DNA from: Nocardia speluncae NBRC 108251
GTDB taxonomy: Bacteria > Actinomycetota > Actinomycetes > Mycobacteriales > Mycobacteriaceae
NCBI RefSeq assembly: GCF_001613245.1
Contig: NZ_BDBZ01000012.1
Location: 1-64,000, forward strand
DNA: 64,000 nucleotides
Direction: 5' to 3'
Shown: positions 54,720 through 64,000 of the stretch, piece by piece
How the letters are laid out: every line of letters starts with the position of its first letter
Numbering within the stretch: the stretch's first letter is position 1
The notes under the pieces: model-generated
Seen by the model: only the letters and a program-made list of their open reading frames with translations
What the model was told of the DNA's origin: nothing
Databases searched by the model: none
Made by a program: the position numbers and the translations under genes

Positions 54720-55832
54720 TCAGTAGCCCTTCGGGGAGGCGGCGGGGTTGGTTTGCTGGACTGCGGACTGCAGATTGCTGCCGTCCTTGGCGACGTCGTA
54801 TCGCTCCATTACGTAGCTCATACTTGCCGCGACATTGGCTACGGGATCGTAGATATTGCTGGATGTCCCCGCGACATGATATGACTCGAAAGTGCCCGGA
54901 ATCGTCTGGGTGAGCCCGCGCGAATGCTGTCCCGAAGCGGCATTCGAATCCCAATTGTTGATGGCATTGGGGTCGCCACCGGACTCCCGTTCGATCAGCA
55001 CGAGATACCCACGCGTCCAGTTCTCCCGCGCCTCCGGGTCGTGAATCCCCAGTGCGTCCAGCGCGCCGTCGATGGCGGCCTTCACATCCTTGTCTCCGGT
55101 ATATGCGGCGTAATCGGCGTCGGTTGCGGCGGCCACATATTCCGCATCGCCGCCGTTGGCCGCCGACGAGGCGGGCGAGTTCGGAGCGATGGAGGGCAAC
55201 AGCGGACCCGATGCCGCGGGGTTGATACTGCGGGGATGTGTGGGATCGTCGAGTTCGATACCGAGCGCCTCGGCCGCAGCACGGTCGGAGACGCCGCTCA
55301 CCTGTTCATACGTTGTGTTCACAGTGTCCCAGAGCCCCGCGAAGAGCTCATTGACGTTATGCGTCGGCAGTACCTGCCGCGAAACCTGCCGCGGATTCTC
55401 GCCGTTATCGTCGGTTACGGTGTATTCGTCGGTGTATTCAGCGGTGTGGGCGGCATCGATCTTGTCGTTGAGTTCGCCGACCGACGTTTCGATGGCATCG
55501 TAGGCATCCGTAACGGCCTTGCCGATCCCGGCGGTCCGCATGGGGATGCCGTCCGTGTCCTGCAAATCGTATTCCGACTTGACCCGGTTCACCTCGTCCC
55601 GGTGCTCGCCGTAGCTGTCGAGCATTTCCGCCTGGCCGTCCGGATCGTCGATCCCCTCGTTGCGCAGTAGCTGCCACATATCGGGCGCCTGGGACGGGGT
55701 CCCCTCGCCCAGCATCCGGATCTGTTCCTGGATAACTCCCTCAGCGGTCACGAACAGCGCCTTCAACCCCTCCGGGGCGGAGGCGGGCAGCTCATGCAGA
55801 TCGCCCATTTTCTTGGTGCTGGGAGGGCTCAT
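54720..55832 (-). CDS. Soluble protein with C-terminal lytic transglycosylase (SLT) domain
   Basis: A 370-residue protein with two parts. Residues 1-200 are helical and hydrophilic (VNRVKSEYDLQDTDGIPMRTAGIGKAVTDAYDAIETSVGELNDKID), with no signal peptide or membrane helix. After a Pro/Ser/Ala linker, residues 265-370 form an SLT domain: LVLIERESGGDPNAINNWDSNA (catalytic Glu283 expected), SRGLTQTIPGTFESYH and DPVANVAASMSYVMERYDV. Such domains occur at the ends of phage tail-length proteins and of secreted wall hydrolases. The start is uncertain; ATG 55832 or 55808, neither with a ribosome site. The lack of a signal peptide hints at type VII export or another route. Confidence 0.75.
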   Translation of the reverse strand: MSPPSTKKMGDLHELPASAPEGLKALFVTAEGVIQEQIRMLGEGTPSQAPDMWQLLRNEGIDDPDGQAEMLDSYGEHRDEVNRVKSEYDLQDTDGIPMRTAGIGKAVTDAYDAIETSVGELNDKIDAAHTAEYTDEYTVTDDNGENPRQVSRQVLPTHNVNELFAGLWDTVNTTYEQVSGVSDRAAAEALGIELDDPTHPRSINPAASGPLLPSIAPNSPASSAANGGDAEYVAAATDADYAAYTGDKDVKAAIDGALDALGIHDPEARENWTRGYLVLIERESGGDPNAINNWDSNAASGQHSRGLTQTIPGTFESYHVAGTSSNIYDPVANVAASMSYVMERYDVAKDGSNLQSAVQQTNPAASPKGY

Positions 55833-55946
55833 CGGCAGTTCGCATTCGCCCGGAGGGATAAGGTCAGCACACAACGATTATCGGATCTTCCCCGGCTTGG
55901 GAACTTCTGGCGGGGTAGGCCGGCGGGTCGTCGTACCGTGTCCTTG

Positions 55947-55952
55947 TACTGT
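55947..55952 (+). promoter_or_regulatory. -10 element of a probable leaderless promoter
   Basis: TACTGT lies exactly 6 nt before the GTG at 55959, with no ribosome site. It supports the short N-terminus of XthA, which then begins directly with the first beta strand. Confidence 0.45.
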
Positions 55953-55958
55953 CGATCT

Positions 55959-56741
55959 GTGCCTTACATCCTTTCCACGGTCAATGTCAACGGAGTCCGG
56001 GCCGCGGCAGGCAAGGGGCTGCTGGCGTGGTTGAGCCGGACCGAGGCCGATATCGTCTGCCTGCAGGAGACGCGCGCCGACGACACCCAGATCGCCGCCG
56101 CGCTTGCCCCGGCGCTGGCCGACGGCTGGCAGCTAGCACATGCCGAGCCCGGCATCAAGGGCCGGGCGGGGGTGGGTGTGCTGTCGCGGCGGCCGATGCG
56201 GTCGGTGCGGGTCGGGATCGAACCGGATAGTGAATTCGTCTCCACCGGAAGGTATATCGAGGCCGAATTCGACGATGTGACCGTGGCCAGCGTCTATGTG
56301 CACACCGGCGAGGCGGAAACGCCCAGGCAGGAAGAGAAATACCGGTTTCTCGACGAACTGGCTGCCCGTATGTCCACGCGCACCGGCGCATTCGTCATCG
56401 CCGGTGACTGGAATATCGCGCATACCGAGCGAGACCTGAAGAACTGGAAAGGCAACCTGAAGAAATCCGGTTTCCTGCCCGCCGAACGTGCCTGGCTCGA
56501 CCGGCAAATGGGCGCCGGGTACGTGGACGTGGTGCGAAAACTTCACCCGGAGGGCGACGGTCCGTTCAGCTGGTGGTCGTATCGTGGGCGCGCGTTCGAC
56601 AACGACACGGGGTGGCGTATCGATTATCAGCTGGCGACGCCGGAGGCGGCCGAGCGGGCGAAACAGGCCGTGGTCGAACGTGCCGCGACCTACGCGCAGC
56701 GTTGGTCGGATCATGCGCCGGTGACGGTGCAGTACCGATGA
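55959..56741 (+). CDS. xthA: Exodeoxyribonuclease III family AP endonuclease
   Basis: A 260-residue endonuclease/exonuclease/phosphatase-fold DNA repair enzyme that cuts at abasic sites. Motifs in order: STVNVNGVRAA with the metal-linked Asn, DIVCLQETRADD (metal Glu), VYVHTGEAE, the catalytic VIAGDWNIAHTERDLKNWKGN, and the last part WWSYRGRAFDNDTGWRIDYQL ending in WSDHAPV with the active-site His. The GTG start is chosen by the leaderless pattern. Its stop overlaps the ATG of the RNase gene (ATGA). Confidence 0.93.
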   Translation: MPYILSTVNVNGVRAAAGKGLLAWLSRTEADIVCLQETRADDTQIAAALAPALADGWQLAHAEPGIKGRAGVGVLSRRPMRSVRVGIEPDSEFVSTGRYIEAEFDDVTVASVYVHTGEAETPRQEEKYRFLDELAARMSTRTGAFVIAGDWNIAHTERDLKNWKGNLKKSGFLPAERAWLDRQMGAGYVDVVRKLHPEGDGPFSWWSYRGRAFDNDTGWRIDYQLATPEAAERAKQAVVERAATYAQRWSDHAPVTVQYR

Positions 56742-57241
56742 AGGGGAGTTCTGTGCGTGCGAAAGCTGTGAAGATCCTGTCGGCGGTGGGTGCCGCGGTG
56801 GTGGCGATCGTCGTCGCGCTGCTCAGCACTCAGGCCGGTGACGACGGCGCCTCTGATACCGCGGCCACACTGTCGTCCGGTACTACGTCGGCGGTGAGCG
56901 GCAAGCCCGCTCCGGGCAAGGCCGCCCCCGGCGACTCCCCGGTGGTTTCGCGGGTGGCCGGGGTGCCCGAACGCGCCTACGAAACCCTGGAGGAGATCGA
57001 TGCGGGCCGCTGGCCGGATTCGGCGAACGCACCCGGAACGAAAGGCGGGATCACCTTCCGGAACCGGGAGGGCCGGCTCCCGGCGACCGGCGAGTCCGGT
57101 AAACGCGTCGAATACCTGGAATGGGACGTGAACCCGAAGAAGCGCGGGCAGTCCCGTGATGCCGAGCGTATCGTCACCGGTAGTGACGGCTCGGCCTGGT
57201 ACACGGGCGACCACTACGACACTTTCACAAGGATGCGCTGA
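56738..57241 (+). CDS. Barnase/RNase Sa-type guanyl-specific ribonuclease
   Basis: A 167-residue microbial ribonuclease with an N-terminal export/anchor helix (about 11-30), a low-complexity linker, and a catalytic domain from residue 75. The fold marks ERAYETLEEIDAGRWP, GGITFRNREGRLP, VEYLEWDV, RDAERIVTGSDGSAWYTGDHYDTF align with RNase Sa. The expected catalytic residues are Glu128, Arg144 and His159, all present. It is coupled to xthA upstream by an ATGA overlap and to a barstar downstream by TGATG. A GTG at 56753 with GGGGAG upstream is an alternative start. Likely exported and toxic to unprotected cells. Confidence 0.87.
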   Translation: MKGSSVRAKAVKILSAVGAAVVAIVVALLSTQAGDDGASDTAATLSSGTTSAVSGKPAPGKAAPGDSPVVSRVAGVPERAYETLEEIDAGRWPDSANAPGTKGGITFRNREGRLPATGESGKRVEYLEWDVNPKKRGQSRDAERIVTGSDGSAWYTGDHYDTFTRMR

Positions 57242-57726
57242 TGGGCGAACCTCTCGCGCTCGCGGATTTCCTGGCCTTCTCCTACGATGCCGAACTCCGC
57301 TCCGCCGACGGCAGCAGGACCGCCCTGGGCGTGATGCAGGTGGACGCGGCAGAGTTCAGCGGTATCCGGTACCGCGCTCCCGAAGGTTTCCGGGTGCGCG
57401 AGCTTCGCGGTAGCCGGATGCGCACGATGCCGGCGCTCTACGACGAATTCGCGGCTGCCCTGCAATTCCCGTACTACTTCCGGCCGAACAAGGATTCGTT
57501 CGACGAATGCCTACTGGATATCGACGACACCCTCGGTGAAGCCGAGGGCTACATACTCGCGATCCGCGACGCCGACCAGCTTCTCGCGAACGCACCGGAA
57601 GAACGGGAATGGTTCGTGTCGGTTGTCGAGGAATGCGCGGATTTCTGGCCGTCGCGCACTGTGGTCTTCCGGGTGATCCTGCAGGGAAAACCACAGGGGG
57701 TAGGCGCCGTCCCGATCCGTTTCTGA
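57241..57726 (+). CDS. Barstar-family ribonuclease inhibitor
   Basis: A 161-residue cytosolic protein with a barstar domain in the second half: MPALYDEFAAALQFPYYFRPNKDSFDECLLDI, where FPxYFGxNxDAFxECLxD is the family consensus, followed by GYILAIRDADQLL. Barstar blocks the active site of its cognate RNase. The first 50 residues form an extra segment compared with classical barstar (90 residues). The ATG overlaps the RNase stop (TGATG), so toxin and immunity are made together. Confidence 0.87.
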   Translation: MGEPLALADFLAFSYDAELRSADGSRTALGVMQVDAAEFSGIRYRAPEGFRVRELRGSRMRTMPALYDEFAAALQFPYYFRPNKDSFDECLLDIDDTLGEAEGYILAIRDADQLLANAPEEREWFVSVVEECADFWPSRTVVFRVILQGKPQGVGAVPIRF

Positions 57727-57848
57727 TCCCAGCGGGCGTGCTCGCCACCTGTGCTCAGGTCCGGTGAAGTTCACTCAGGGGCTTCGGTGTCGAGGGTGAT
57801 ATCGAGTGGGGCCCGGCCTCGTCCGACGCCAAGGAGCACCGTTCCCGA

Positions 57849-58490
57849 TCAGTCCGGATCGTTGCGGCGGGCGAAGTCTTCACCGAGGAGGACGAAGACG
57901 TCGGTGGTGTAGTCGATCAGGGTGTCGCGGCCGATCGCGAGATCGCCGCGGACCCAGCTGGTGAGGGTTTGGACGAGTCCGCCCACCAGGTAGGTGGCGC
58001 GGAAATCGATCACCGGGTCCGGGGCGGGGTCCGTGACGCCGTAGAATTCGACACCTTCGCTGGCCACCAGCCGGGCGAACACGCGGATGGTTTCGGTGGT
58101 GCGGGCACGTAGCTGTGGGGTGGCCATGGCCGCGACCATGGTGACCTCGGTTTTGCGTGGGTCGTCGGTGAGCAGGTGGATACCGGCGGTGATCGCGGCG
58201 TGGGCAATGTCTCGGGAATCGCCGGTCGCGGTGTGCGCGGCGGCGACGATGGCCAGGACCAGTTCTTCGGCGATACCGTCCACCAGGGCGGTGAGCACGT
58301 CGTCGCGGCTGCCGAAACTCTCGTAGTAGTAGCGCTCGTTCAGGCCCGCCTGCGTGCACATACCCGAGACGGTCAGCTTGTCCAGGCCCTGGGTGCCGAT
58401 GATCTCCAGTGCCGCGTCCAGGAGCGCGGACCGTCGCTGGGCCCGCCGTTCCTCCGCGGATAAACCGCCATAGGTGCGCTGCGCTGCCAT
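57849..58490 (-). CDS. TetR-family transcriptional regulator
   Basis: A 213-residue regulator with an N-terminal TetR helix-turn-helix (RRSALLDAALEIIGTQGLDKLTVSGMCTQAGLNERYYYESFGSRDDVL) and a helical effector domain. It is divergent from the MpaB-like oxygenase gene with 150 bp between. Two identical TATTGCCAGA elements in that space are candidates for its binding sites. It resembles regulators paired with DUF2236 genes in mycobacteria. Confidence 0.87.
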   Translation of the reverse strand: MAAQRTYGGLSAEERRAQRRSALLDAALEIIGTQGLDKLTVSGMCTQAGLNERYYYESFGSRDDVLTALVDGIAEELVLAIVAAAHTATGDSRDIAHAAITAGIHLLTDDPRKTEVTMVAAMATPQLRARTTETIRVFARLVASEGVEFYGVTDPAPDPVIDFRATYLVGGLVQTLTSWVRGDLAIGRDTLIDYTTDVFVLLGEDFARRNDPD

Positions 58491-58548
58491 CCCTAAATGA
58501 TGGCGGGTGGGCGGCTGACGAGTGTGGGCGGGGCAATTTGGTGGTAGG

Positions 58549-58588
58549 TATTGCCAGAAGTCCGGAACTGGTGGATGCTATTGCCAGA
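58549..58588. promoter_or_regulatory. Paired TATTGCCAGA direct repeats, candidate operator
   Basis: The 10-bp sequence TATTGCCAGA occurs at 58549-58558 and at 58579-58588, exactly 30 bp apart, that is three helical turns. It lies between the TetR gene and the start of the MpaB-like gene. Binding by the divergent TetR is inferred from position. Confidence 0.45.
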
Positions 58589-58640
58589 TGCGCGGGTGCG
58601 CGTCGCAATGCTCAGCGGTGAGCTGGACCGGGAGGCTGAG

Positions 58641-59579
58641 ATGGCCATGGATACGGGGTACTTTGCCGACGATTCGATGATCCGGCGGGTTATGCGGAAG
58701 CGGGCGGTGGGCCTGACCTACGGGCTGCGGGCGCTGGTGATCGGGGCGGTCCATCCGCTGCTCTATGTGGGGACAGCCGAATCCACCGAGCACCGGGATA
58801 CGCCCTACACCCGGCTGGCGCTCACCGGGAAGCTGTTCGAAGCGGTGTTCTTCGGGACCCGAGAAGAGGCCGATCGGGCGCTGGAATTCACCGGGAAGAA
58901 GCACCAGAAGGTGGTGGGGCGGATACCGGAGGACGCGGGACAGCATCATCCGGCGGGGACGGCGTACTCCGCCTACGACCCGCATCTGAGCTTCATGACC
59001 ATGGCGTTCACCTTCGAATCCGCGGAGGTCATGTACGACCTGCTGGTCAAGCGGCTCACCGCCGGCGAACGCGAGGGTCTGTACCAGGACTATGTGCGGT
59101 GGGGGGAGCTGTTCGGGATGCCGCGTGCGGCCGCGCCGGCCGACTACCGGGCGTTCCGCGAATACTTCGACGGCTACCTCGCCTCCGACGAGCTGTTCCT
59201 GACCGGCGAGGCGCACAAGGTCGGCAACTATCTGTGCGGGCATGTAGTGCCCTACCCGCAGCCGCTACCGGCCCGGCAAGTGAGTTCCGCGTACTACCTG
59301 CTGGTGCAGGGCAGCCTGCCGGAGCGGATCCGGCAGATGTACGGGATCGAGTGGAAACGCACCGACGAGCTCGCCTACCGGGGGTTGGCGCAGTCGGTAC
59401 GCAACGCCCACAGTGTGCCGTCGTTGCTGGTACCGCGTCCGGTGAAGACGGCACTCAACGGGCCGAGTGCCCCGGTGTACCGGCTGATCACCAAGCAGGA
59501 GCAGGAGCTGGCACGGGCCGGGAAGCGCAGTATGCCCGGTATCGATCCCCGCACATGGGCAGAGCGAAATTCCGCCTGA
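58641..59579 (+). CDS. MpaB-family oxygenase (DUF2236)
   Basis: A 312-residue member of the DUF2236 family, related to the latex-clearing Lcp and MpaB oxygenases that use a b-type heme. Family marks include GLRALVIGAVHPLLYVG, DTPYTRLALTGKLFEAVFFGTREEADRA, KKHQKVVGRIP with conserved His and GTAYSAYDPHLSFMTMAFTFESAEVM. The ATG at 58641 has GGGAGG five bases upstream, so it is preferred over in-frame starts further 5'. Probably repressed by the divergent TetR. The substrate is unknown. Confidence 0.87.
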   Translation: MAMDTGYFADDSMIRRVMRKRAVGLTYGLRALVIGAVHPLLYVGTAESTEHRDTPYTRLALTGKLFEAVFFGTREEADRALEFTGKKHQKVVGRIPEDAGQHHPAGTAYSAYDPHLSFMTMAFTFESAEVMYDLLVKRLTAGEREGLYQDYVRWGELFGMPRAAAPADYRAFREYFDGYLASDELFLTGEAHKVGNYLCGHVVPYPQPLPARQVSSAYYLLVQGSLPERIRQMYGIEWKRTDELAYRGLAQSVRNAHSVPSLLVPRPVKTALNGPSAPVYRLITKQEQELARAGKRSMPGIDPRTWAERNSA

Positions 59580-60635
<1,056 letters not shown>

Positions 60636-60679
60636 TCGGTCGCCCGGCCCGTGCGTGTTGGCGGTGAGGGGCGCAGACA

Positions 60680-61723
60680 GTGCAGGTGATCGACAACGTG
60701 AAATCCGCGGTCGGCCGGATGGTCGGGCAGCGGCCCTGGCTGGACCATATGGTCCGCGCCTTCGGCAGATACCAGGACCAGCGCGGTGACTATTACGCGG
60801 CGGGGATCACGTATTTCACCGTGCTGTCGCTGTTTCCGCTGTTGATGATCGCATTCGCCATCGCCGGTTTCGTGCTCGCCGGCAACGACGAGCTGCTGCG
60901 GGAACTGCAGGACAAGGTCGTCGAGAACATCCCCGGCGAAATGGGCGGGCAGCTCAACGACCTGATCGATCAGGCGGTGGGTTCGCGCGGTGCGGTGGGT
61001 GTGCTCGGCCTGCTCACCGGGCTCTACTCGGGCCTGGGCTGGATGGCGAACCTGCGCAAGGCGCTGACCGAGCAGTGGGAACAGAAATCGGACGAGCAGA
61101 ACTGGTTCCACACCAAGCTCTCCGATCTGCTGGCGTTGCTCGGGCTGTTCCTGGCGTTGGCGCTTTCGCTCGGATTGTCGGCCGTGGCGTCGAGCCGGCT
61201 CGGCGTGCAGCTGCTGGAACTCTTGGGGCTCGAGGCGATGCCGGGGTCGCGGTGGCTGCTGTGGCTGCTGTCGACGCTGCTCGCGCTGGTCGCCTCATGG
61301 GCGCTGTTCACCTGGATCATCGCCCGGCTACCGCGGGAGCCGGTCACCGTACGCAGCGCCGCGAAGGCTGCGGTACTGGCAGCGCTCGGATTCGAGGTGT
61401 TCAAGAATATCGCCGGGATCTACATGCGGTCGGTGCTGAGCAGCCCGGCGGGTGCGGCATTCGGTTCGGTGATCGGCATCATGGTGTTCAGCTATGTGGT
61501 GTACCGGATCATCCTGTTCGCCACCGCGTGGGCGGCGACAGCTCGGGAGAACGAACAGTTGGCGTCGGTTCCGGTGCCGGAACCCGCGGTGATCCGGCCA
61601 CGCGTGCAGACCGCAGGGCGCCCCGGCGTGGCCGGGGCGGCGGCACTGTTCGGCGCGGGTGCGCTCGCCACACTGGGAGTCGCCAGGCTGCGCCGGGGCC
61701 GGGCACGGAACTCCGCGGAGTAG
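60680..61723 (+). CDS. yhjD: YihY/BrkB-family inner membrane protein YhjD
   Basis: A 347-residue membrane protein of the YihY/UPF0761 family. The typical opening RYQDQRGDYYAAGITYFTVLSLFPLLMI forms helix 1, and five further helices follow. The segment GLYSGLGWMANLRKALTEQWEQK is family-specific. The C-terminal ~65 residues are hydrophilic with a weak seventh helix. The function is poorly known; E. coli YhjD has been linked to lipid A transport, which would not apply in a Gram-positive. GTG start, same strand as trpS. Confidence 0.88.
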   Translation: MQVIDNVKSAVGRMVGQRPWLDHMVRAFGRYQDQRGDYYAAGITYFTVLSLFPLLMIAFAIAGFVLAGNDELLRELQDKVVENIPGEMGGQLNDLIDQAVGSRGAVGVLGLLTGLYSGLGWMANLRKALTEQWEQKSDEQNWFHTKLSDLLALLGLFLALALSLGLSAVASSRLGVQLLELLGLEAMPGSRWLLWLLSTLLALVASWALFTWIIARLPREPVTVRSAAKAAVLAALGFEVFKNIAGIYMRSVLSSPAGAAFGSVIGIMVFSYVVYRIILFATAWAATARENEQLASVPVPEPAVIRPRVQTAGRPGVAGAAALFGAGALATLGVARLRRGRARNSAE

Positions 61724-61766
61724 CGGCGGTTCTCCGAAATAACACTCAGTACAAGGGGTTTCGCGG

Positions 61767-61792
61767 CGGACCGAGCGGTTCCGCTCGGTCCG
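61767..61792. terminator. Palindromic hairpin between convergent yhjD and dacB
   Basis: CGGACCGAGC (61767-61776) pairs perfectly with GCTCGGTCCG (61783-61792) across GGTTCC. It sits between the ends of two converging genes and is symmetric, so it could stop transcription from both sides, although no T-tract follows. Confidence 0.55.
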
Positions 61793-61801
61793 GCCGGGAT
61801 A

Positions 61802-63103
61802 TCAGCGCCGCCTGGTCCGGACGTGCCAGGTGCCGACCAGCAGGATCGGGACCAGGATCAGGCCGGCGACCATGAGCAGCATCCACAGCTCATCGTATTC
61901 CTCGTCCGCAGCGGGTTGCGCCGAGTACGCGACGTCGCCACTATCGGGTGGAACTGCCAAACCCGGAGCACCGGAAACAGTTTCGGCATCATCACCGGGA
62001 ATATCGCCTACCTCCGCGGCGGGGTCCAGCGCGAAACCGTAGTCGAGCAGCCGGGCCGCCTGCTCCCATGGGCGGATCGGCAGCACATCGGCCTGTAGCA
62101 GCGTGACGACGAGACGGCGTCCGTCACGTTCGGCCGCCGCGACAAAGGTCTGCCGGGCATCGTCGGTGAAACCCGTCTTCCCGCCGAGCGCTCCGGGATA
62201 GTTGTAGAGCAGGCCGTTGTCGTTCGCGATCGGGAACCCCGGGTGGTCCTGATCGCCGGGAATCGTGGGGTTCGGGGGATAACCGGGAAAATCGAGCTGT
62301 TCGGTGCCGATCATCTGCGCGAAAAGCGGTATCGACATGGCTTCGCGGAACAGCAGTGACAGATCGTAGGCCGATGTGCTCATCCCGGGCCCGTCCAGAC
62401 CGGATGGAGTCGCGGCGCGAGTGTCGTAGGCGTGCAGAGCTTTCGCGAGATCGTTCATCTTCGCGACCGCGGCCTCGTCGCCGCCGAGCTGGGCGGCAAC
62501 CGCATGCGCGGCATCGTTTCCCGACGCCATCACCAGGCCGTGCAGCAGCTGACGGTTGGTGTAGCGGCCGCCCGGACCGATCCCGACCCGCGTGCCCTCC
62601 ACATCGGCATCGGCCTGGGTTCCGGTGACGGTTCTGTCCAGGTCGAGCGTGCGCAGGGCGACCGTGGCCAGCAGCACTTTGATGGTGCTGGCCGGGCGGT
62701 ACCGGCCGTGCGGATCCTTGGTGGCCAGTACCGCGCCGGTATCCAGATCGGAGACCATCCACGCGGTCGCGGATATATCCGCCGGCACCGCCGGCGCATC
62801 CGCGGGCAGGACGACCCCGCATTCGCCGAGGCGTTTCCCGCCGATCGGCGGGTCGGGGATCGGCAGGGCGGTGGGTGGGGCCTCTCCGGGCTCGGGAACC
62901 TCGGAGGAGTCGATGGCCGGCGGCGGCTGCGTCTTCTGCGGGCAGCTGTCGGTCGCCGGGGTCGCGAACGGGGTGGTGGTGGGCGGTGGCGGCTGCGCTG
63001 TTGCGGGACTGCCCACGATCAACGGTCCGGCCGCGAGCACTGCGGCGGTGAGCACCGTGCCGAAACGGCGGGCGGTGCGCTGGTGGAGCTCGGTGGTGTA
63101 CAT
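61802..63103 (-). CDS. dacB: D-alanyl-D-alanine carboxypeptidase (DacB1-like)
   Basis: A low-molecular-mass penicillin-binding protein that trims the terminal D-Ala of peptidoglycan stem peptides. The 433-residue protein has a signal peptide (about 1-36), a Pro/Thr-rich linker, then the triad motifs STIK (139-142), SGN (194-196) and KTG (309-311), and a C-terminal membrane helix (about 403-425) with a basic tail. The ATG at 63103 is chosen because it begins the signal peptide. It matches Rv3330 in design and position near add and trpS. Confidence 0.93.
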   Translation of the reverse strand: MYTTELHQRTARRFGTVLTAAVLAAGPLIVGSPATAQPPPPTTTPFATPATDSCPQKTQPPPAIDSSEVPEPGEAPPTALPIPDPPIGGKRLGECGVVLPADAPAVPADISATAWMVSDLDTGAVLATKDPHGRYRPASTIKVLLATVALRTLDLDRTVTGTQADADVEGTRVGIGPGGRYTNRQLLHGLVMASGNDAAHAVAAQLGGDEAAVAKMNDLAKALHAYDTRAATPSGLDGPGMSTSAYDLSLLFREAMSIPLFAQMIGTEQLDFPGYPPNPTIPGDQDHPGFPIANDNGLLYNYPGALGGKTGFTDDARQTFVAAAERDGRRLVVTLLQADVLPIRPWEQAARLLDYGFALDPAAEVGDIPGDDAETVSGAPGLAVPPDSGDVAYSAQPAADEEYDELWMLLMVAGLILVPILLVGTWHVRTRRR

Positions 63104-63215
63104 CGGGGAAGAGCCTAGAAGGTTTTCCGGGCATCGAGACATCGGCAACGGACTCGCCCCACACCGAACCGGAACGTGCCCGGTCACGACACCGGTCCGG
63201 CCGAGCACGTCAGGC

Positions 63216-64000
63216 TCAACCCAGCAGGACCGCGTATCCGGGTTTGATGATGTCGTCGATGATCCGCAGTCGCTCCGGGAACGGGATGAATGCCGATTTC
63301 ATCGCATTGATGGTGAAACGTTCCAGATCGGTCCAGCCGTAGCCGAAAGTCTGGTGCAGTTTCAGCATCTCGCGGCTCATACTGGTATCGCTCATCAGCC
63401 GGTTGTCGGTGTTCACGGTGACCCGGAAACGCAGCCGGGCCAGCAGATCGAACGGATGTTTGTCCAGCGAGGGCACCGCCCCGGTCTGCACATTCGACGA
63501 GGGGCACAGTTCGAGCGGCACGCGGGTATCGCGCACGTATTGGGCCAGCCGCCCCAGGCGGGCATCGGCGATGTCGCCGGCAACCTCGATATCGTCGACG
63601 ATCCGCACACCGTGCCCGAGCCGGTCGCAACCGCAGAAGGCCAGGGCTTCGTGGATGGACGGTAGGCCGAACGCCTCACCCGCGTGAATGGTGAAGTGGG
63701 CGTTGTTCACCCGCATGTACTCGAAGGCGTCCAGATGCCGGGTGGGCGGATAACCGGCTTCCGCGCCCGCGATATCGAAACCGCAGACGCCGCGGTCGCG
63801 GAATCGCACCGCCAGTTCCGCGATTTCCCGCGAGCGGGCGGCATGCCGCATGGCGGTCAGTAGGCAGCGCACCACGATGGGTTGCCCGGCCGCCGCGGCC
63901 GCCGCCTCCCCGGCGGCGAACCCGGCCAGGGCGTGTTCGACCACCTCGTCGAGGGTCAGGTCCTGCTCCAGATGCTGTTCCGGCGCGAATCGGACCTCCG
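63216..64000 (-). CDS. add: Adenosine deaminase (5' end outside the window)
   Basis: The C-terminal 260 residues of adenosine deaminase, which converts adenosine to inosine in purine salvage. The frame stays open to the window edge with [11 protein letters not shown], a conserved Add segment, so the gene continues beyond. Visible active-site parts are [25 protein letters not shown]-like [14 protein letters not shown] (metal and catalytic Glu), RLGHGVRI (His), [12 protein letters not shown] and [11 protein letters not shown] (metal Asp). It lies 112 bp from dacB on the same strand. Confidence 0.95.
   Translation of the reverse strand, partial: EVRFAPEQHLEQDLTLDEVVEHALAGFAAGEAAAAAAGQPIVVRCLLTAMRHAARSREIAELAVRFRDRGVCGFDIAGAEAGYPPTRHLDAFEYMRVNNAHFTIHAGEAFGLPSIHEALAFCGCDRLGHGVRIVDDIEVAGDIADARLGRLAQYVRDTRVPLELCPSSNVQTGAVPSLDKHPFDLLARLRFRVTVNTDNRLMSDTSMSREMLKLHQTFGYGWTDLERFTINAMKSAFIPFPERLRIIDDIIKPGYAVLLG

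Noticed and set aside
61767..61792. Palindrome considered as the end of a mobile element.
   Set aside because: No second copy or target duplication is visible in the window, and its place between convergent genes fits a terminator better.

Overview
The window is a high-GC actinobacterial chromosome segment, most likely from Nocardia or a close relative in the mycolic-acid group. The evidence is an ESX-4 type VII secretion locus beside truA, several gene blocks in the order known from Mycobacterium tuberculosis (lpqU-eno-divIC-DUF501-ppx; icd/metX; trpS-yhjD-dacB-add), and a set of DUF7373-type lipoproteins of the kind seen in Nocardia. No insertion sequence, prophage, CRISPR array or replication origin was recognised.

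Layout. 1-4000: truA, an F420-type oxidoreductase, csoR with its own operator, a methylthioadenosine phosphorylase and an FMN reductase. 4120-16993: a complete ESX-4-type secretion apparatus (eccE, eccB, mycP, eccD, eccC, a secretion-associated membrane protein, and an esxU/esxT WXG100 pair), closed by a strong hairpin. 17055-22365: an opposing cluster of three paralogous lipoproteins and a transmembrane Ser/Thr kinase whose outer domain resembles part of a substrate-binding protein. 22615-30629: lpqU, eno, divIC, DUF501, ppx, a peptide transporter, an amino acid permease and a small unknown gene, followed by tRNA-Leu(TAA) at 30688. 30871-40581: metabolic and transport genes (two SDRs, a hydroxyacid dehydrogenase, a CurA-type oxidoreductase, TauE/SafE, a 14-TM efflux pump, a serine hydrolase, a TetR). 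40643-45954: tandem LexA-type boxes, an unknown gene and dnaE2, then a DUF4349 lipoprotein and a DUF167 protein. 45996-51774: trmL, a CycA-like permease, a DUF3017 protein, metX behind a SAM-IV riboswitch and a small coupled ORF, and icd. 51840-53700: an acyl-CoA dehydrogenase enclosed by inverted copies of a structured repeat. 53722-64000: an alpha/beta hydrolase, a soluble lytic-transglycosylase-domain protein, xthA, a barnase-like RNase with a barstar, a TetR/MpaB pair, trpS, yhjD, dacB and a 5'-truncated add.

Three regions deserve attention first. One is the SAM-IV riboswitch, 57-codon ORF and metX arrangement, where metY would normally sit. Another is the covarying inverted repeat around the acyl-CoA dehydrogenase. 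The third is the double SOS box controlling an uncharacterised gene ahead of dnaE2. Many genes lack a ribosome binding site and have a -10-like hexamer 6-7 nt before the start codon, which suggests frequent leaderless transcription and was used to choose several starts.
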